Source of the DNA: Candidatus Methanophagales archaeon
GTDB lineage: Archaea > Halobacteriota > Syntropharchaeia > Alkanophagales > Methanospirareceae
Reading direction: 5' to 3'
DNA: 32,663 bases
NCBI GenBank assembly: GCA_029241965.1
Contig: JAPWVK010000147.1
Coordinates: forward strand, 1 to 32,663
Under the pieces are notes generated by a model. The model searched no databases. It was not told the origin of the DNA and saw only the letters and a list, made by a program, of their open reading frames with translations. Below, in pieces: positions 28,923 through 32,663 of the stretch. The translations under genes and the position numbers were made by a program. Each line of letters begins with the position of its first letter. The stretch's first letter is position 1.

Positions 28923-29369
28923 ATGACAACAGCATACGATGTAGCGCCAGATGAACTGGTGAAGAATGTAGCGGAGAAGTTGAAAAAGAACAAAGCGATC
29001 CATCTTCCAAAGTGGGCTATGGATGTAAAAACGGGCGTGAGCAAAGAGTTACCACCTCAGGATAGCGATTGGTGGTATGTGCGATGTGGATCAGTGTTGC
29101 GGCAAATATACATAAATGGACCGGTGGGTGTAGCGCGACTACGCACGTATTATGGTAGTAAACATAGACGTGGAGTGAAGAAAGGGCGGTTTAAGGAAGC
29201 TTCGGGTAAGATAATAAGGACGGTGCTTTTGCAGTTAGAGCAGGCAGGGTATGTAGTAAATCCGGAGAAAGGGAAGAAGGGGCGGATAATATCGCCGAAG
29301 GGACAGTCTTTTCTCGATGACACTGCGCATGGGATAAAGACAATGGAAAATCAGACGGAGCAGGAGTAG
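28923..29369 (+). CDS. rps19e: Ribosomal protein eS19
   Basis: 'TTAYDVAPDELVKNVAEKLK...DWWYVRCGSVLRQIYINGPVGVARLRTYYG'. Confidence 0.97.
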   Translation: MTTAYDVAPDELVKNVAEKLKKNKAIHLPKWAMDVKTGVSKELPPQDSDWWYVRCGSVLRQIYINGPVGVARLRTYYGSKHRRGVKKGRFKEASGKIIRTVLLQLEQAGYVVNPEKGKKGRIISPKGQSFLDDTAHGIKTMENQTEQE

Positions 29370-29375
29370 CGTAAA

Positions 29376-29708
29376 ATGGCAAGTGAAGACGAATTAGATG
29401 AGATAAGGAAGAGGAAGTATGAAGAGATGCAGCAGTCGCAAGCAGGGGCGGCGGCAGAAGAAGAAAAGAGGCAGGAGTTAGAGGAAGCAAAGAAGAATAT
29501 TATACGGCAGGTTCTCACAACGGACGCACGGGAGCGTTTAAATAACATAAAAATGGCAAAGCCCGAATTTGCAGATGTGTTAGAGAATCAGTTGATTGGG
29601 CTGGCGCAGACCGGAAGGTTAAAGGGCAAGATAAACGATACGCAATTGAAGGAACTGCTGCGACAGATAATGCCGAAGAAACGTGAAATCTCGATTACAC
29701 GGGTATAG
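29376..29708 (+). CDS. PDCD5-related DNA-binding protein
   Basis: 'LTTDARERLNNIKMAKPEFADVLENQLIGLAQTGRLKGKINDTQLKELLRQI'. Confidence 0.93.
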   Translation: MASEDELDEIRKRKYEEMQQSQAGAAAEEEKRQELEEAKKNIIRQVLTTDARERLNNIKMAKPEFADVLENQLIGLAQTGRLKGKINDTQLKELLRQIMPKKREISITRV

Positions 29709-29723
29709 CTAACATTAATACTT

Positions 29724-30038
29724 GTGCAAAGTAAAGTGATAATCGCAGAAATTACTGTTGTTCCCATAGGGACAAAAACGCCGAGTGTAAGTAAATACGT
29801 GGCAAGAGCAGTAGATGAGCTGAAAAAATTAGGATTGAAGCCTGAACTTACAGCCATGGGCACAGTATTTGAAGCAGAAGATATTGCTTTGGTTTTAAAA
29901 GCGTTTGAAGTGGTGCATGACTCGGTTTTCGAGCAAGGTGCGGAAAGGGTCGTTACGACCTTAAAGATAGATGAAAGAAGGGATAAGGGAGGCACAATAA
30001 AGCAAAAGATGCACTCAGTTTACTCGCGCTTAGAATAA
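29724..30038 (+). CDS. MTH1187 family thiamine-binding protein
   Basis: 'EITVVPIGTKTPSVSKYVARAVDELKKLGLKPELTAMGTVFEAEDI'. Confidence 0.9.
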   Translation: MQSKVIIAEITVVPIGTKTPSVSKYVARAVDELKKLGLKPELTAMGTVFEAEDIALVLKAFEVVHDSVFEQGAERVVTTLKIDERRDKGGTIKQKMHSVYSRLE

Positions 30039-30280
30039 CTAAATTTCATAATGATTAATAGGATGTTACAGCCAACGCCCATAATATTCGTAAGTATGAC
30101 GGGGATAGAGCCAATATGAAGCCCGTATAGAATCCATAGGAACATGCCAGAACCCATGAAAAACATCAAAAGGTACGAAAGGTCATCAAGTTTCTTGGTT
30201 CTGTAACCTTTCAGCATCTGCGGGATAAAACTGGTTATGCATATAAACCCGGCAATTAAGCCCAAAAATGTCCAGAACAT
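30020..30280 (-). CDS. SemiSWEET-like PQ-loop/MtN3 transporter
   Basis: 'GLIAGFICITSFIPQMLKGYRTKKLDDLSYLLMFFMGSGMFLWILYGL' three-TM half-SWEET. Confidence 0.88.
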   Translation of the reverse strand: MFWTFLGLIAGFICITSFIPQMLKGYRTKKLDDLSYLLMFFMGSGMFLWILYGLHIGSIPVILTNIMGVGCNILLIIMKFSYSKRE

Positions 30281-30399
30281 GTGTTAGATATTTAATGTTT
30301 GTTAGAACTAAAAAACCAATGGCTTCTGTGATTTGTTAGAATAAAACGAAACATTAATTGCGCTCTTTAGCCAGGAAAAGACAATCTTCAATGCTTAAA

Positions 30400-30439
30400 T
30401 ACGCTTTTAGCTCCTTATTGGCCGGTTCTAAAAAGCGTA
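30400..30439. repeat. Intergenic inverted repeat (stem-loop)
   Basis: TACGCTTTTAG - 17 nt - CTAAAAAGCGTA (one extra A in the second arm). Confidence 0.45.
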
Positions 30440-30477
30440 AATAGTTGGTGTGAAGGAAAGTTTACAAACACAAAAAC

Positions 30478-31248
30478 TCAACGCAGAGGTCTTATCGGCA
30501 CGATATACGGTCTGCCAGCGTGAACGTTTACTTCCACCTCGACACCATAAGCATATTTGATGTTTTCGGTAGTAAGGACAGAGAAAGGTTCGCCGGCTGC
30601 AAAAATAGTGCCGCCATTCATTATTATTATCCTATCGGTATATCGTGCAGCGAGATTGAGGTCGTGGATAGCCATTATTACGGAGATGCCGCGCTCACTC
30701 ACTATTTTTTTAATAATGTCCAGCACTTCAAGCTGGTGCCGGATGTCGAGGTTAGAAGTAGGCTCGTCAAGCAGAAGGACCTCAGGCTCTTGCGTGAGCG
30801 CGCAAGCGATATATATTTTCTGCTGTTGCCCGCCACTGAGTTCATTTATGTCGCGCATAGCGAGGTCTTCGATGTTCAACAGTTTTAGCGTTTCTAAAAC
30901 CTTTTCTATGTCATCATCGCTACTCTTCCAGCCGATATGGGGACGTCTGCCCATGAGAACAGTATCAAAGACCGTAGCGGGAAAGACATTAGAAGTGCTT
31001 TGTGGAATATAACCTATCTTTTTGGCTAATTCCCTCATACGCAGCTTTTTAATATCATGTTCATCCAGCATTATACAACCTTCTTGTGGCGTTAAGATCC
31101 GATCTATGCACCGAAGAAGAGTGGATTTGCCTGCGCCATTGGGTCCCACCACGCCTAATATCTCCGACTTGGCAAGCTCTATACAGATATCCTTTAGTAT
31201 CGGCACGCTTGCGTAGCTAAACTTTATATCTTTTACCTTTAGTTTCAT
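30478..31248 (-). CDS. FecE-type ABC transporter ATP-binding protein (iron/cobalamin/heme family)
   Basis: Walker A 'GPNGAGKSTLL', 'LSGGQQQKIYIACAL', 'LLLDEPTSNLD'. Confidence 0.93.
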   Translation of the reverse strand: MKLKVKDIKFSYASVPILKDICIELAKSEILGVVGPNGAGKSTLLRCIDRILTPQEGCIMLDEHDIKKLRMRELAKKIGYIPQSTSNVFPATVFDTVLMGRRPHIGWKSSDDDIEKVLETLKLLNIEDLAMRDINELSGGQQQKIYIACALTQEPEVLLLDEPTSNLDIRHQLEVLDIIKKIVSERGISVIMAIHDLNLAARYTDRIIIMNGGTIFAAGEPFSVLTTENIKYAYGVEVEVNVHAGRPYIVPIRPLR

Positions 31249-31249
31249 T

Positions 31250-32347
31250 TCACCAATACTCCCTCTTTCTTCTTATTATGAGATAGAGAAACAAAGGACC
31301 GCCCATAATGTATGTCAAGATTCCTACTGGGAGGATCATAGGTGCGATGATTATTCTTGCAACGGTATCAGCGCCAAGTAAAAGAGCAGCACCGAAAAGA
31401 CCGGAAGCGGGGATTAAAAATCTGTTATCACCACCGATAACTATTCGGCATACATGTGGAGCGACTAATCCTATAAATCCAATGGTTCCCGTAAAGCAGA
31501 CGATACCTGCGGTCAGTAAAGAAGCAATCAGCATTATAAAGACTCGAGTACGCTCGACATTTACGCCGAGACTTTTTGCACGCTCATCGCCCGCACCCAT
31601 CACATTGAGGTCCCACGACTTCCACATAAGTGGGATAACACAGCCTGTTAGCACAATAGAGACGGATGTTACTGCGTTCCACTCAGAAGCCCTGCCACCA
31701 AGACTGCCAATCATCCAGAAGTAGGCATCCATCGCCGGATCTGCTTCAGAAAAGTATAATACTAATGCGATTAACCCAGAAAAGATGTAGAATAAAGCAA
31801 TACCAGCGAGAATCATTGTCTCGGGAGTAGCGCTTCGGTAGCGTGCCAATCCTAAGATAATAAATGTGGGAATAAGAGCGAAGAGGAACGCATTGCCTAT
31901 GATGAGATACTCACCATCGACAATTCCTGCACCAAAGCAAATAGCAAGAGTGGCGCCAAATCCGGCACCTGATGCGATACCAATGGTAAAAGGGCTTGCA
32001 AGCGGATTTCTTAAAATCCCTTGCATCATCGTGCCTGCAATCGCAAGCCCCATGCCAGCTAAAATGCCCATTAAAATCCGTGGCATCCTCAGGTTCCACA
32101 CAACAAACTCTTTCGTGGTCGCGGGTTCCTGGAATAGACAACGCCATATTATTGAATAGACTTCCGTGACGGTGATGGGAAAAGAGCCGATTGTTGCTGC
32201 TATACCAGCGATAATAAGAATCAAGAAGAGGGAAAAGAAGATAAACAGGATTTTCCTACCAATAAACTTTTTGTATTGCGCTTTTATCTCTTCACTTTTT
32301 GTTCGCGTTCCTGATATTGCCTCGGTACTTGATGTCATGACAGTCAA
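31250..32347 (-). CDS. FecCD-family ABC transporter permease
   Basis: 'NLRMPRILMGILAGMGLAIAGTMMQGILRNPLASPFTIGIASGAGFGA', 'GTIGFIGLVAPHVCRIVIG'. Confidence 0.95.
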   Translation of the reverse strand: MTVMTSSTEAISGTRTKSEEIKAQYKKFIGRKILFIFFSLFLILIIAGIAATIGSFPITVTEVYSIIWRCLFQEPATTKEFVVWNLRMPRILMGILAGMGLAIAGTMMQGILRNPLASPFTIGIASGAGFGATLAICFGAGIVDGEYLIIGNAFLFALIPTFIILGLARYRSATPETMILAGIALFYIFSGLIALVLYFSEADPAMDAYFWMIGSLGGRASEWNAVTSVSIVLTGCVIPLMWKSWDLNVMGAGDERAKSLGVNVERTRVFIMLIASLLTAGIVCFTGTIGFIGLVAPHVCRIVIGGDNRFLIPASGLFGAALLLGADTVARIIIAPMILPVGILTYIMGGPLFLYLIIRRKREYW

Positions 32348-32522
32348 CTTTCTAAGCGTTATAGATATACAGATATTTTTTCCATGCTCTTTATTAATAA
32401 CATTTTACGATAAAACAATAAATCATGAGGTATATAAAGTTTTTAATATGAACATAAAGGAACTTACAAGGATTTATTTAGCTCGTGCTTCATTTGAGCT
32501 ATTAATTTGATAATTCGTTTTT

Positions 32523-32663
32523 GTATTTGTATAGCTAACTAAAAAACCACGAGATTTCACAAGATTAACACAAGAAATGAGGGTTAGTAGGGGTGGGCGG
32601 GACTATTCGATATAATCGCCAATAGAGTACTAAAAACCGATTCCAATCATTGTTCTCTCGTGG
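32523..32663 (+). mobile_element. MITE-like dispersed repeat, copy 5 (truncated by window end)
   Basis: gtatttgtatagctaactaaaaaaccacgagatttcacaagattaacacaag...caatagagtact...tctcgtgg. Confidence 0.65.

Overview
Archaeal (euryarchaeal) chromosomal window, mostly informational and metabolic genes, with one surface-protein locus. The gene content (CcmF-type cytochrome c maturation, multiheme cytochrome, archaeosortase, Taw1, pantoate kinase, DacZ) suggests an ANME/Syntrophoarchaeum-like lineage; that placement is inference only. Recognised genes include ccmF (split by an in-frame TGA), a NapC/NrfH-like cytochrome, sppA, ilvE, dacZ, pantoate kinase, pheT, prefoldin alpha, the phosphomevalonate dehydratase small subunit, taw1, ribC, metG, a rpl18e-rpl13-rps9-rpoN-tRNA-Pro-rpoK cluster, a GvpD-like ATPase coupled to a prepilin peptidase, rps19e, a PDCD5-like protein, SemiSWEET and a FecCD/FecE-type ABC transporter. 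Main points for follow-up: (1) a dispersed ~160-bp element with imperfect terminal inverted repeats, five copies in 32.7 kb, one with a perfect 8-bp flanking duplication (MITE-like); (2) a surface locus with an XrtH-like archaeosortase, its membrane partner, a VWA/DUF11 protein with a CTERM tail, a PGF-CTERM protein, and a 1569-aa protein built from a duplicated module with a VWA domain nested in only one copy; (3) a ccmF with an in-frame TGA and an altered HPP motif, next to a cytochrome with a CX3CH heme motif; (4) a secreted protein with a repeated MMEGIN-YL-RAI motif; (5) a decayed membrane-protein pseudogene upstream of sppA.
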